Numbered from the stretch's first letter, positions 54,277 through 63,037 are shown. The stretch is 64,000 bases of DNA from Sphingomonas sp. 35-24ZXX (GCF_000786215.1 NZ_JROG01000004.1:744001-808000); one strand, 5' to 3'. Made by a program: numbers and translations. The notes: a model not told the origin generated them from the sequence alone.

Positions 54277-54803
54277 TGGTGCATAAGCTCTGCGCCCCTC
54301 ATCCGTTTGTCCCGAGCGTGTCGAGGGACCTTATCGCGGCGGTTGCGCGCACGTGCCTCGACTTCGCTCGGGAACTCGGGAAGGTTGTCGCGATTGTACT
54401 GTGCCTCGTTACCTTGGCTGCTCCCGCAATCGCACAAGACACACTTCCGCCCGCGCCTTATGCCTACAAGCAGCTGGAAGATCCGGCGAAGGAAAAGGCT
54501 GCGCAGGATCTGATGATGACGCTGCGCTGCCTGACTTGCCAGAGCCAGTCGATCGCCGATTCCGATGCGCCGATGGCGGGCGACATGCGCCACCAGGTGC
54601 GCCAGCGGATCGAGGCCGGGGAAGACCCCGAGGCGATCCGTGCGTGGCTGATCGAGCGCTATGGCGACTGGGTGTCGTATGAGCCGCAAGTCACCGCGAT
54701 GACCTGGCCGCTGTTTGCCGCGCCGATCGTGCTGCTGCTGATGGCGGCATTGCTGCTGCGCAAGCGTTTCGGCCGCGCGCGGGCCACTGGAGACAAGAGC
54801 TGA
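54273..54803 (+). CDS. ccmH: CcmH with repeat-derived N-terminal extension
   Basis: This 176-residue protein has the apocytochrome-thiol motif MTLRCLTCQSQSIADSDAPMAGDMR and a C-terminal membrane helix (PLFAAPIVLLLMAALLLRKRF), as in CcmH. The signal sequence KVVAIVLCLVTLAAPAIAQ starts only at about residue 37. The front 36 residues include FVPSVSRD and CLDFARELG, coded by palindrome copy 3. No ATG, GTG or TTG lies in frame between the palindrome and the signal core, so at least half of it must be translated. The start overlaps ccmG by four bases. Confidence 0.93.
   Translation: MMVHKLCAPHPFVPSVSRDLIAAVARTCLDFARELGKVVAIVLCLVTLAAPAIAQDTLPPAPYAYKQLEDPAKEKAAQDLMMTLRCLTCQSQSIADSDAPMAGDMRHQVRQRIEAGEDPEAIRAWLIERYGDWVSYEPQVTAMTWPLFAAPIVLLLMAALLLRKRFGRARATGDKS
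54309..54374. repeat. Palindromic element, copy 3 (inside ccmH)
   Basis: The arms TGTCCCGAGCGTGTCGAGGGAC (54309-54330) and GTGCCTCGACTTCGCTCGGG (from 54354) are imperfect copies of copy 1 around a 24-base loop. It is read in the same phase as copy 1: SRD...LDFARE. Confidence 0.9.
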
Positions 54804-55504
54804 TGGCCTGGATCATCGTCGCGCTGGTCGCGATCCTCATCATGGCCGGCATGATCTGGCTGGGCAAGCTGCCGCGCAAGGCGTGGGAACTTTCGGGCGC
54901 GGCGCTGTTCATCGGAATTGCGGGCTATGCCTGGCAGGGCCAGCCCTCGCTCGCCGGATCGCCCAAGGAGCCAGTCGAAAAGCTCAGCCTGTTCGACGAG
55001 GACCTTGCCAAGCAGCGCGACGAGATGGGTGGCAATTTCGGCGATGCCCGCGCCTGGCTGGTGCTTGCCGATGCGCAGAGCCGCCAGGGCAAGTTCGCCA
55101 CCGCCGCCACCGCGCTCAGCAAGGGGCTTGAGACCTATCCCGACGATGTCGACCTGTGGGTCGCGCTGGGCAATGCCCTGGTCGGGCACAGCAACGGGCT
55201 GCTGACCCCGGCCTCGCAATTCGCCTATCAGAAGGCTGCAACGCTCTCTCCGGATCATCCCGCGCCGCCGTTTTTCCTGGGGCTGGCGCTGGCGACGTCG
55301 GGGCAGTTGCCGCAGGCGCGGGCCATCTGGGCCGAGCTTCTCGAGCGTTCGCCGCCCGAGGCGGAATGGCGTGAGGACCTGACCGGACGACTCGCGCGGA
55401 TCGACGCGTTGATCGCTCAGCAGAACGGCGCGCCCGCGCCGGGCATGCCCGGATCGGTGCCGCCCGCTGCTGGGCCTGCACAACCCGTTGAATCGCAACC
55501 ATAA
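54803..55504 (+). CDS. ccmI: CcmI-type TPR protein of cytochrome c maturation
   Basis: This 233-residue protein has N-terminal hydrophobic segments (WIIVALVAILIMAGMIWLG and a second at about 30-48) and TPR repeats (AWLVLADAQSRQGKFATAATALSKGLETYPDDVDLWVALGNALV...). CcmI holds apocytochrome C-termini for CcmF. It abuts ccmH with a one-base overlap (TGATGG) and ends the ccmC-I unit. Confidence 0.9.
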   Translation: MAWIIVALVAILIMAGMIWLGKLPRKAWELSGAALFIGIAGYAWQGQPSLAGSPKEPVEKLSLFDEDLAKQRDEMGGNFGDARAWLVLADAQSRQGKFATAATALSKGLETYPDDVDLWVALGNALVGHSNGLLTPASQFAYQKAATLSPDHPAPPFFLGLALATSGQLPQARAIWAELLERSPPEAEWREDLTGRLARIDALIAQQNGAPAPGMPGSVPPAAGPAQPVESQP

Positions 55505-55635
55505 ACCGCTCATTGCGATTATATTGCACCGCATCATGGCGCATGCTAATCCGCGTGCCATTGCCGTTTTGGCGATAGGCGAAAGGGGACGATGAGCGCA
55601 GGCGGCTTTGGCTTCATGCGTTCGCACACTGCCCG

Positions 55636-57609
55636 ATGATTACAGACACTCCATCAGAAACGCCGCCGCAGCCGCAAACCGCCGGGTCGATGGCGGGCGA
55701 ACAGGTTGCCCAGCAAGCGGGCAATGCGGATACGCACAGCAGTTCGGTTGCGCTTCTGGCCTTTGGCGCCATCGGTATCGTGTTCGGCGACATCGGCACC
55801 AGCCCGATCTATGCGTTTCGCGAAACCTTTGCCGGCCACCATCCGCTCACCCCGGATCGCGAGCATATCTTCGGTGTCGTCAGCCTGATCTTCTGGTCGA
55901 TGACGCTGGTCGTCGGCGTGCAATATGTCAGCATCCTGATGCGCGCCGACAACAAGGGGCAGGGTGGCAGCCTGGCGCTGGTCGCGCTGATCTCGCGCAG
56001 CATCGGACGCACCAGCTATGGCTGGCTGCTGATCCTGCTGGGCGTGTTCGCGACCGCGCTGTTCTATGGCGACAGCATGATCACGCCGGCGATTTCGGTG
56101 CTGTCGGCGGTCGAGGGTCTGACCGTGGTCAATCCCGGGCTGCAACCTTTGGTGCTGCCGATCGCGGTGGGCCTGCTGGTCTTCCTGTTCTTCATCCAGT
56201 CGCGTGGCACCGCCAAGATCGGGACGCTGTTTGCGCCGATCATGGTGCTGTATTTCGCCACGATCACCTGTCTTGGCGTCTATCAGATCGTCTTCAATCC
56301 CGAAATTCTGCTGGCGCTCAACCCCTGGTATGCCGTCCGCTTCTTCCTCAACGATGGCTGGTACGCGTTCCTGGCCCTGGGCTCGGTGGTGCTGGCTGTG
56401 ACCGGCGCCGAGGCGCTCTATTCGGACATGGGGCATTTCGGACGCGGTCCGTTGCGCCTGTCGTGGTTCGCCTTTGTCATGCCCGCGCTGCTGATCAACT
56501 ATTTCGGCCAGGGCGCGATGATCATCGGCATGAGCCCCGAGGTTGCTGCCGAGACGATCAAGAACCCGTTCTTCCTGCTCGCCCCCGATGTCCTGCGCCT
56601 GCCGTTGGTGCTGCTGGCGACCTGCGCGACGTTCATCGCCAGCCAGGCGGTGATTTCGGGTGCCTTCTCGATCACCCATCAGGCGATCCAGCTGGGCTAT
56701 ATCCCGCGGCTGTCGATCAAGCACACCAGCGCGTCTGAAAGCGGCCAGATCTACATTCCGCTGATCAACTGGGTGCTGATGATCGCGGTGCTGCTGCTGG
56801 TGCTGACCTTCCAGAGCTCCAGCAATCTCGCCGCGGCCTATGGCATCGCGGTGACCGGGGCGATGCTGATCGATACCTGCCTGATGGCGGTGCTGCTGAT
56901 CGCGATGTGGAAATGGAAGCTGTGGATGGCGATCCCCGTCATCGTCACCTTCGTGGTGGTCGATGGCGCGTACTTCCTCGCCAATGCCACCAAGATCCCC
57001 GATGGCGGCTGGTTCCCGCTGGTGATCGGCGCGTTCACCTTCACCTTGCTCACCACCTGGGCGCGCGGGCGCAACCTGATGCGCGAGACGATGATCGAGA
57101 GCGCGCTGCCGATCGAGGTGTTCGTCAAATCCGCGCAAGGCTCGGCCACCCGCGTCAAGGGCACCGCGATCTTCATGGCATCGGCCACCACCGGCGTGCC
57201 CACCGCGCTGCTGCACAACATGAAGCACAACAAGGTGATCCACGAGCGCGTGGTCATCCTCACCGTGCAGATCATGGAAGTGCCCTATGTTACCGAGGCC
57301 AACCGGTTCCAGGTCGAAAGCCTGGGCCATGGCTTCTACCGGATGATCCTGCGTTACGGCTTCATGCAGTCGACCGATGTGCCCGCGGCGCTCAAGGACG
57401 TGAAGGAGCTGTGCGGCGGCAAGTTCGAGATGCTGCAGACCAGCTTCTTCCTTTCGCGCCAGACGCTGCTCACCGCCGAACGGCCCGGCATGCCGGTGTG
57501 GCGCGAGAAGATCTTCGCGTGGATGCTGCGCAATTCGGCCAGCCCGATGGAGTTCTTCAACCTGCCCTCGAACCGCGTGGTCGAGCTGGGCAGCCAGCTC
57601 GAAATTTGA
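55636..57609 (+). CDS. kup: Kup-type potassium transporter
   Basis: This 657-residue K+/H+ symporter has about 12 helices and the family opening [22 protein letters not shown], with [29 protein letters not shown] and [23 protein letters not shown]-terminal cytoplasmic domain of about 190 residues follows. The N-terminal 30 residues are variable. It brings in potassium, and Kup members matter at low pH or low osmolarity. The 131-bp gap upstream shows no other gene. Confidence 0.95.
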   Translation: MITDTPSETPPQPQTAGSMAGEQVAQQAGNADTHSSSVALLAFGAIGIVFGDIGTSPIYAFRETFAGHHPLTPDREHIFGVVSLIFWSMTLVVGVQYVSILMRADNKGQGGSLALVALISRSIGRTSYGWLLILLGVFATALFYGDSMITPAISVLSAVEGLTVVNPGLQPLVLPIAVGLLVFLFFIQSRGTAKIGTLFAPIMVLYFATITCLGVYQIVFNPEILLALNPWYAVRFFLNDGWYAFLALGSVVLAVTGAEALYSDMGHFGRGPLRLSWFAFVMPALLINYFGQGAMIIGMSPEVAAETIKNPFFLLAPDVLRLPLVLLATCATFIASQAVISGAFSITHQAIQLGYIPRLSIKHTSASESGQIYIPLINWVLMIAVLLLVLTFQSSSNLAAAYGIAVTGAMLIDTCLMAVLLIAMWKWKLWMAIPVIVTFVVVDGAYFLANATKIPDGGWFPLVIGAFTFTLLTTWARGRNLMRETMIESALPIEVFVKSAQGSATRVKGTAIFMASATTGVPTALLHNMKHNKVIHERVVILTVQIMEVPYVTEANRFQVESLGHGFYRMILRYGFMQSTDVPAALKDVKELCGGKFEMLQTSFFLSRQTLLTAERPGMPVWREKIFAWMLRNSASPMEFFNLPSNRVVELGSQLEI

Positions 57610-57620
57610 GGGGTTCCGGA

Positions 57621-57920
57621 ATGATCGTGATTGCAGGCTATTATCGTTTTCCTCTGGACCAGCTTGATGCGGTGAAGCCGGCGATGGCGCGCATGATCGA
57701 CTTGAGCCGCGCCGAGCCTGGCTGCGGGCATTATGCCTTTTCCGAAGATATCGTGGAGCCCGGCCTGATCCGGGTCAGCGAATCCTGGGAGGACGAAGCC
57801 GCGCTCAAGGCGCACGCGACCAGCGCGCACATGGCCGAATGGCGCGCCGCCAGCGCTGCGCACGGCATCCATGACCGGACGATTACTGCTTATGATGTCA
57901 CAGGATCGCGCTCGCTCTGA
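57621..57920 (+). CDS. Antibiotic-biosynthesis-monooxygenase (ABM) fold protein
   Basis: This 99-residue protein has one ABM dimeric alpha-beta barrel: VIAGYYRFPLDQLDAVKPAMARMIDLSRAEPGCGHYAFSEDIVEPGLIRVSESWEDEAALKAHATSAHMAEWRAA. Members include quinol oxygenases (YgiN) and heme oxygenases. The substrate is unknown. GGGGTTCCGGA lies before ATG 57621, 11 bp after kup. Confidence 0.88.
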   Translation: MIVIAGYYRFPLDQLDAVKPAMARMIDLSRAEPGCGHYAFSEDIVEPGLIRVSESWEDEAALKAHATSAHMAEWRAASAAHGIHDRTITAYDVTGSRSL

Positions 57921-57936
57921 GCGCGTTTCCCGGTCG

Positions 57937-58857
57937 TCAGCCGGTCTTGCAGCTCAACGTCAGGTTGCGCTGCTGCAGGTCGTAAAGCAGGCTCGAGCAG
58001 CCTTGCAGAAACCGTCGTCCGGCAACGATCCGCAGGTCGACCTTCTTGTCCTTCTTGGCCACCACGACGATCTCGTCGGAGTCCGCGCCCTCGGGGGCCT
58101 GCTCCGCAATGCCTGAGGCATCGCCATAGTCGCTGTAGCGCACGTCCACCGTCGTCAGCAGGGTCTCGCCGATGGCGACAGGCTTCGCCAGCGTCATCTC
58201 GCGGGTCGGGCGCTGAATGCCGAAATAGATCAGCGTCTGCTTCGGCGGGCCGGTGAACCGGCCATCGCGGTTGTGCGCCAGCCAGTTGCCGGTGGGCGCG
58301 CTGGTCAGCGTTTCGGCGCGTTGCAGGCTGAACTGGAAACGGATGTCCCCTCCATCGACGGGCAATGTCGTGCCGATGCCGCCCCGACCCAGAAAGCCGA
58401 AATTGTCGAGCGGCAGCTGCTGCGTGCGCTCGCCCGGTGCGGGCTGAGCCAGCTGGAACCGCACCCGCTTGTAGGGGAGGGAGGCGGGGCTGATGATGCC
58501 ATCGGCAATGGTCGAAGACGCACGGTTGGCCCAGAAAATCCGCTGGTTCTTGGCCCCGGCGCCATAGTCGACCTTGTGCACAGCAGAATCACCGCTGACC
58601 CGCTCCGAGCCGACAGCGGTGATGAAGCCGAACATGCCGGGCTTCAGCTGCAGCTTTGCGGCCACATCGGGGTTGAGTGTCGGCGCGTCCGCGGCTTCGG
58701 GCCTGACTTCCAGCTTGAGCGGCAGGCCGTTGATGGTGACGTCGATCAGGTTGTTGCCTGTCAGGACAAGCTCTTCGGGTAACGCTTGCTTGCTCGCTGC
58801 CATGGCTTGCCACGAAAAGGCGAGTGCGACAGTCGTAGCGACAGCATTGATCCGCAT
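57937..58857 (-). CDS. Secreted protein, possible inactive retropepsin-like fold
   Basis: This 306-residue protein has a signal peptide ending near QAMA-ASK. The region VTINGLPLKLEVRPEAADAPTLNPDVAAKLQL resembles the flap and hydrophobic core of clan AA aspartic proteases, but the catalytic DTG is replaced by VRPEAA. The rest (LDNFGFLGRGGIGTTLPVDGGDIRFQFSL) has beta-rich character. I do not recognise a function. The RBS GAGGGGGA before ATG 58857 is inside the arm of a perfect hairpin. Confidence 0.75.
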   Translation of the reverse strand: MRINAVATTVALAFSWQAMAASKQALPEELVLTGNNLIDVTINGLPLKLEVRPEAADAPTLNPDVAAKLQLKPGMFGFITAVGSERVSGDSAVHKVDYGAGAKNQRIFWANRASSTIADGIISPASLPYKRVRFQLAQPAPGERTQQLPLDNFGFLGRGGIGTTLPVDGGDIRFQFSLQRAETLTSAPTGNWLAHNRDGRFTGPPKQTLIYFGIQRPTREMTLAKPVAIGETLLTTVDVRYSDYGDASGIAEQAPEGADSDEIVVVAKKDKKVDLRIVAGRRFLQGCSSLLYDLQQRNLTLSCKTG

Positions 58858-58861
58858 GATG

Positions 58862-58905
58862 GCCAAATCCCCCTCAAAACGTGCCCGTAACGAGGGGGAT
58901 TTGGC
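58862..58905 (-). promoter_or_regulatory. Hairpin occluding the ribosome-binding site of the next gene
   Basis: Perfect 14-base arms GCCAAATCCCCCTC (58862-58875) and GAGGGGGATTTGGC (58892-58905) flank a 16-base loop. In the minus-strand mRNA the downstream arm contains GAGGGGGA, the only Shine-Dalgarno for ATG 58857. It could also end the upstream nitronate monooxygenase transcript, although no T-run follows. Confidence 0.65.
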
Positions 58906-58973
58906 ACTATGCGGCCTGAACGGTGGATGACCGAAGGGGCTCGCACTCCTGAACCGGAGCGCCGCCGCCGCCA

Positions 58974-59948
58974 TCAATAGGCAGAGCGCGCCAGCAGCGA
59001 TTCCTTGGCCGCGTGATATTCGCGAGTCAGGCGCCCGACCATGTCGGCGACGGTGTCGACCTTGTCGACCGCGCCAATGCCCTGGCCGCTGCCCCAGATG
59101 TCGCGCCAGGCCTTGGCGTCGGTGTTGCCGCCCGAGCCGAAGTTCATCGTGCTGTAATCGCCCTTGGGCAGGTTGTCCGGGTCGAGCCCGGCATTGACGA
59201 TCGACTGGCGCAGGTAATTGCCCGAAACGCCGGTGAACAGGTCCGAATAGACGATGTCGGCGGCCTTGCCCTCGACGATGCCGTTCTTGTAGCCCTCGTC
59301 CGCGCGCGCCTCAGCCGTCGCGATGAAGGCCGAACCGATATAGGCAAAGTCCGCGCCCATCGCCTGGGCCGCCAGGATGGCCGCGCCATTGGCGATCGAA
59401 CCTGACAGCGCCACCGGACCGGTGAACCAGCGGCGAATTTCCTGCATCAGCGCGAAGGGAGAGATCGTCCCGGCATGGCCGCCGGCGCCCGCTGCGACCG
59501 GGATCAGGCCGTCGGCGCCCTTTTCGATCGCCTTGCGCGCAAAGCGGTCGTCGATCACGTCGTGCATCGTGATGCCGCCCCAATCGTGCACCGCCTTGTT
59601 CAGGTCTTCGCGCGCGCCGAGCGAGGTGATCACCATCGGCACCTGCCACTTGGCGCAGGTGGCGATATCGGCCTCCAGCCGGTCGTTCGATTTGTGGACG
59701 ATCTGGTTGACCGCATAAGGCGCGGCAGGCGCATCGGGATTGGCGCGGTTGTATTCGGCCAGTTCCTCGGTGATCTGATGCAGCCATTCGTCCAGCTGGC
59801 TTTGCGGCCGCGCGTTGAGCGCCGGAAACGAGCCGATCACACCCGCCTTGCATTGCGCAATGACGAGTTCGGGGCCGGAGATGATGAAGAGCGGCGACCC
59901 GATGACGGGCAGGCGCAGCTTGTCGCAAAGCGGGGATGGCATGGTCAT
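58974..59948 (-). CDS. Nitronate monooxygenase family flavoprotein
   Basis: This 324-residue TIM-barrel FMN enzyme matches the 2-nitropropane dioxygenase/NMO family: LPVIGSPLFIISGPELVIAQCKAGVIGSFPALNA, QIVHKSNDRLEADI, VPMVITSLGARED, and the FMN loop PVAAGAGGHAGTISPFALMQEIRRWF, then SGSIANGAAILAAQAMGADFAYIGSAFIAT. It oxidises propionate 3-nitronate or related toxins, though some members are enoyl-reductase-like. ATG 59948 is taken; 59966 is possible. Confidence 0.9.
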   Translation of the reverse strand: MTMPSPLCDKLRLPVIGSPLFIISGPELVIAQCKAGVIGSFPALNARPQSQLDEWLHQITEELAEYNRANPDAPAAPYAVNQIVHKSNDRLEADIATCAKWQVPMVITSLGAREDLNKAVHDWGGITMHDVIDDRFARKAIEKGADGLIPVAAGAGGHAGTISPFALMQEIRRWFTGPVALSGSIANGAAILAAQAMGADFAYIGSAFIATAEARADEGYKNGIVEGKAADIVYSDLFTGVSGNYLRQSIVNAGLDPDNLPKGDYSTMNFGSGGNTDAKAWRDIWGSGQGIGAVDKVDTVADMVGRLTREYHAAKESLLARSAY

Positions 59949-60037
59949 GGCCGCGACATTAGCCATCGTTCTATGGCTGTCCAGAGGCATTCTTAACCAG
60001 GCGATTAAGTTTTGAAAGAAAACGGCTTGGGGTGATA

Positions 60038-60175
60038 AAAATCCTCCCACAGCTTGTCTGGGGGAGGGGGACCATCCGCAGGATGGTGGAGGGGCCCTTG
60101 GCTACCGTTGCGTAGAACCCCTCCACCATTCGCTTCGCGAACGGTTCCCCTCCCCGAGCAAGCTCGGGGAGGATT
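60038..60175. repeat. Long imperfect inverted repeat between leuA and nitronate monooxygenase
   Basis: The arms 60038-60094 and 60118-60175 are about 57 bases each and mostly complementary (ATCCTCCC...TGGTGGAGGGG against CCCCTCCACCAT...GGGGAGGAT), with a 23-base centre. Each arm also folds on itself. It begins eight bases after the leuA stop. Confidence 0.85.
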
Positions 60176-60182
60176 TCAGGGT

Positions 60183-61847
60183 TCAAATCTCTTCGAGCGC
60201 GCTCAATACGGCCTTGATCGAGGCGGTGGCGACATCCTCGTCGACGCCGACGCCAAAGCACGGCGAGCGGCCGTCGATCGCGCATTCGACATAGGCGGCG
60301 GCGCGTGCCTTCGATCCGGCGCCGATCGCATGCTCGCGGTAATCGGCGATGTCGATGGCGATGCCGAGCGCGGCGGACAGCGCATCGACCACGCCCGAGA
60401 TCAGCCCGTTACCGCGGCCGCTGACCGGGATTTCCTGGCCGTCCGCAATGATCCGCCCGACGAACAGCCGGTCGCTGCCCGCCTTGCGCTCTTCATAGTC
60501 GACCAGCCGGTATTTGCCTTCGCCATCCAGCCGGTAGCGCGTCTGGAACGCCTGCCAGATATCGCTGGACGACAGTTCCATGCTCTTCGCATCCGCCAGC
60601 GCCTGCACGGTCTTGCTGAAATCGGCCTGCAGACGCTTGGGCAGCTTCAAGCCCTGATCCTGTTCGAGCACCCAGGCGACGCCGCCCTTGCCCGACTGCG
60701 AGTTGACGCGGATGACGGCCTCGTACGAGCGGCCGATATCCGCCGGGTCGAGCGGCAGATAGGGAACCAGCCACAGCTGGTCGTTGCGCGCTTCCTGCGC
60801 GGCAAAGCCCTTCTTGATCGCGTCCTGATGACTTCCCGAAAAGGCCGTGAACACCAGTTCGCCGGCATACGGATGCCGCTCGGGCACCTTCAACTGGTTG
60901 CAATATTCGACCGTCTTGACGATCTCGTCCATGTCGGAAAAATCGAGCCCCGGGTGCATGCCCTGGGTGTACATGTTGAGGCCTAGCGCGACGAGATCGA
61001 CATTGCCGGTGCGTTCGCCATTGCCGAACAGACAGCCCTCGATCCGGTCCGCGCCGGCCATCAGGCCGAGCTCTGCCGCGGCAATGCCCGAGCCGCGATC
61101 ATTGTGCGGATGCAGGCTGATGATCACGCAATCGCGCTTGCTGATATGGCGGCACATCCATTCGATCTGGTCGGCATAGATATTGGGGCTCGAGGCCTCG
61201 ACCGTGGCGGGCAGATTGAGGATCAGCGGCTTTTCGGGCGTCGGCTGAAGCACCTCCATCACCGCCTCGCAGACCTCCAGGCTGAAATCGAGCTCGGCGG
61301 TGGAGAAGGTTTCGGGCGAATATTCGAAATGCCAGTCGGTCTGAGGGTATTTCGCTGCCTGTTCCTTGAGGATGTTGGCGCCTTCGACCGCGATGGCCTT
61401 CACCCCCGCACGGTCCAGCCCGAACACGATCTCGCGCCAGGCGGGCGAGACGGCGTTGTAGAGGTGGACAATGGCGCGGTGCACGCCGGCGAGGCTTTCA
61501 AAGCTGCGTTCGATCAGATCGCGGCGCGACTGGGTCAGCACCTGCACGGTGACGTCCTCGGGAATCTTGCCGCCATCGACCAGCCCGCGGATGAAGTTGA
61601 ATTCGGTCTCGCCGGCGGACGGAAAGCCGACTTCGATCTCCTTGAGGCCGATTTTGACCAGCAGGTCGAAGAAGCGCTGCTTCTTGGCCGCGTCCATCGG
61701 ATCGATCAGCGCCTGGTTGCCATCGCGCATGTCGGTGGACAGCCAGCGCGGCGGCGCGGTGATCACCGCATCAGGCCAAGTGCGGTTCGGCAGGTCGACC
61801 CGCGGAAAGGATCGGTATTTTTGCGAAGGATTGTTGAGCATCGGCAT
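60183..61847 (-). CDS. leuA: 2-isopropylmalate synthase
   Basis: This 554-residue enzyme joins acetyl-CoA and 2-oxoisovalerate, the first step of leucine synthesis. It is the LeuA2 type: WLSTDMRDGNQALIDPMDAAKKQRFFDLLVKIGLKEIEVGFPSA at the N-terminus, the metal motif SLHPHNDRGSGIAAAELGLMAGADRIEGCLFGNGERTGN, and a C-terminal regulatory domain. It is preceded by a leucine-codon leader and terminator, so it is regulated by attenuation. The start may be 61847 or 61841. Confidence 0.97.
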   Translation of the reverse strand: MPMLNNPSQKYRSFPRVDLPNRTWPDAVITAPPRWLSTDMRDGNQALIDPMDAAKKQRFFDLLVKIGLKEIEVGFPSAGETEFNFIRGLVDGGKIPEDVTVQVLTQSRRDLIERSFESLAGVHRAIVHLYNAVSPAWREIVFGLDRAGVKAIAVEGANILKEQAAKYPQTDWHFEYSPETFSTAELDFSLEVCEAVMEVLQPTPEKPLILNLPATVEASSPNIYADQIEWMCRHISKRDCVIISLHPHNDRGSGIAAAELGLMAGADRIEGCLFGNGERTGNVDLVALGLNMYTQGMHPGLDFSDMDEIVKTVEYCNQLKVPERHPYAGELVFTAFSGSHQDAIKKGFAAQEARNDQLWLVPYLPLDPADIGRSYEAVIRVNSQSGKGGVAWVLEQDQGLKLPKRLQADFSKTVQALADAKSMELSSSDIWQAFQTRYRLDGEGKYRLVDYEERKAGSDRLFVGRIIADGQEIPVSGRGNGLISGVVDALSAALGIAIDIADYREHAIGAGSKARAAAYVECAIDGRSPCFGVGVDEDVATASIKAVLSALEEI

Positions 61848-61939
61848 GGCTGAAAGGCGCCCCTGATTATCTGGTGGTGCGATAAGGGTGACCAGCGATC
61901 AGCGCAACCGGTGACGGGCGCTTGGGATGCTGGCAGGTG

Positions 61940-61999
61940 AAAAAGCCCTTAGGCGTGGCGCGCCGCATCGACGCACAGACACACAACACGCCTAAGGGC
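61940..61999 (-). terminator. Leucine attenuator terminator of leuA
   Basis: On the minus strand, the leader end (61999-61987) pairs with a perfect 13-base complement (61957-61945), immediately followed by TTTTT (61944-61940). The upstream arm overlaps the stop codon of the leucine leader peptide. This is a classical attenuator layout. Confidence 0.85.
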
Positions 62000-62039
62000 G
62001 TGTAAGTCGCAGTCCAAGAAGAAGAGCCGGGCGTGTCAT
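61992..62039 (-). CDS. leuL: leu leader peptide, 15 aa
   Basis: The short frame reads MTRPALLLGLRLTRP. Leucine makes up 5 of 15 residues, with three consecutive CTT codons (62024-62016). Its stop lies inside the first arm of the terminator. Ribosome stalling on scarce leucyl-tRNA would prevent the terminator from forming. GGTGAT lies before the ATG as a weak ribosome-binding site. Confidence 0.8.
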   Translation of the reverse strand: MTRPALLLGLRLTRP

Positions 62040-62210
62040 TATCACCGCGTCATTGCGTGAACGGGCGGAAATGCGCAACAAAAAAATGAAATACGGCGAC
62101 ACTTCCGATGATCGCCAGCATGCGGGCCTGTCTTTGGATCCAGCATGCTGCAAGCGAATGGAGATTGCCCAAACACGCAGCATTCAGCGTGGGGCGGCCT
62201 GGCTGTCCGG

Positions 62211-62879
62211 TCAGAAGGCCATAAACAGGTTGACGTTGGCGGTATGGTCGGAGCGGTCCTGGCCATCGCGCACAACATACTGGTTCAGATATCCCGGCAC
62301 CACCTCCACGCCTTTGGCCAAGGGAATGGAAACCCCCATGAAGTTGCGCCAGATCGAAAGCCCGCCGCGCTGAACGCTGGTCTGGTTGAGGTCCAAGAAC
62401 GGCTCGCTATAGGCGACGAGCTTGTTGTGCTGGCTGATCGGCACGCGCAGCTGAACGAATTGCCGCAGGCGCCATCCGGTCCCACTGCGTTGCTCGAAGG
62501 TCCGCTGTTCCAGACGCGTCCGTGAATCGAGTGTCAGGCCACGTCCGGTCGAAATCAGACGGGTATTGAACTCCTGATAGAAACGGTGTTCGTTCAGCTC
62601 TGCCGGGCCGACAGGGTTGGTATGGATAAAGGCATAGCCCGCGCCGATGCTGGTGTCGCGGTTCAGCCGGTAGCCGACCAGTGAGCGCAGAAGCAGCTGG
62701 CCCAGCCGATCGGCATCGTTTGTGAACCGTTCCTGGGCTTCGACCCGCACATAGACGTCATCGCTCGCATTGATGGTTGCGAACTGGCCGAGCCAGATGT
62801 TGAAATCATCCTCGCTCGCCATAGCGGGCGAGCTCAGCATCGCCGAGATGATGGCGCAGCACAGCAGGCGCAGTGGCAT
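62211..62879 (-). CDS. DUF2490-like outer-membrane beta-barrel protein
   Basis: This 222-residue protein has a signal peptide (cleavage near AMA-SED) followed by alternating beta strands of a DUF2490 protein: FNIWLGQFATINASDDVYVRVEAQERFTNDADRLGQLLLRSLVGYRLN, then DTSIGAGYAFIHTNP and FYQEFNTRLIS, ending with C-terminal Phe (NVNLFMAF), as in outer-membrane barrels. The function is unknown. Confidence 0.85.
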   Translation of the reverse strand: MPLRLLCCAIISAMLSSPAMASEDDFNIWLGQFATINASDDVYVRVEAQERFTNDADRLGQLLLRSLVGYRLNRDTSIGAGYAFIHTNPVGPAELNEHRFYQEFNTRLISTGRGLTLDSRTRLEQRTFEQRSGTGWRLRQFVQLRVPISQHNKLVAYSEPFLDLNQTSVQRGGLSIWRNFMGVSIPLAKGVEVVPGYLNQYVVRDGQDRSDHTANVNLFMAF

Positions 62880-63001
62880 GGAAAATCACTTTTATGGAGA
62901 GGCTCGCGCAGACCTGTATGTCGCGCATGGCACTGGGCAGGTCTTTCGTTGCGCGGTACGGGCGCAGCAAACGGGGTTTCGACGGATCGCCGCAGCAAGT
63001 C

Positions 63002-63028
63002 CTCTCCCCGGCGCGAGGCCGGGGAGAG
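63002..63028. other. Hairpin between YceI and DUF2490-like genes
   Basis: CTCTCCCCGGC (63002-63012) pairs perfectly with GCCGGGGAGAG (63018-63028). It follows the YceI stop on the minus strand by nine bases. There is no T-run, and it may be an intergenic repeat unit. Confidence 0.45.
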
Positions 63029-63037
63029 ATGTCACAA

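Noticed and set aside
59993-60008. CtrA-like site TTAA...TTAA upstream of nitronate monooxygenase
   Set aside because: The spacer is eight bases rather than seven and the flanks do not match; I do not claim it.
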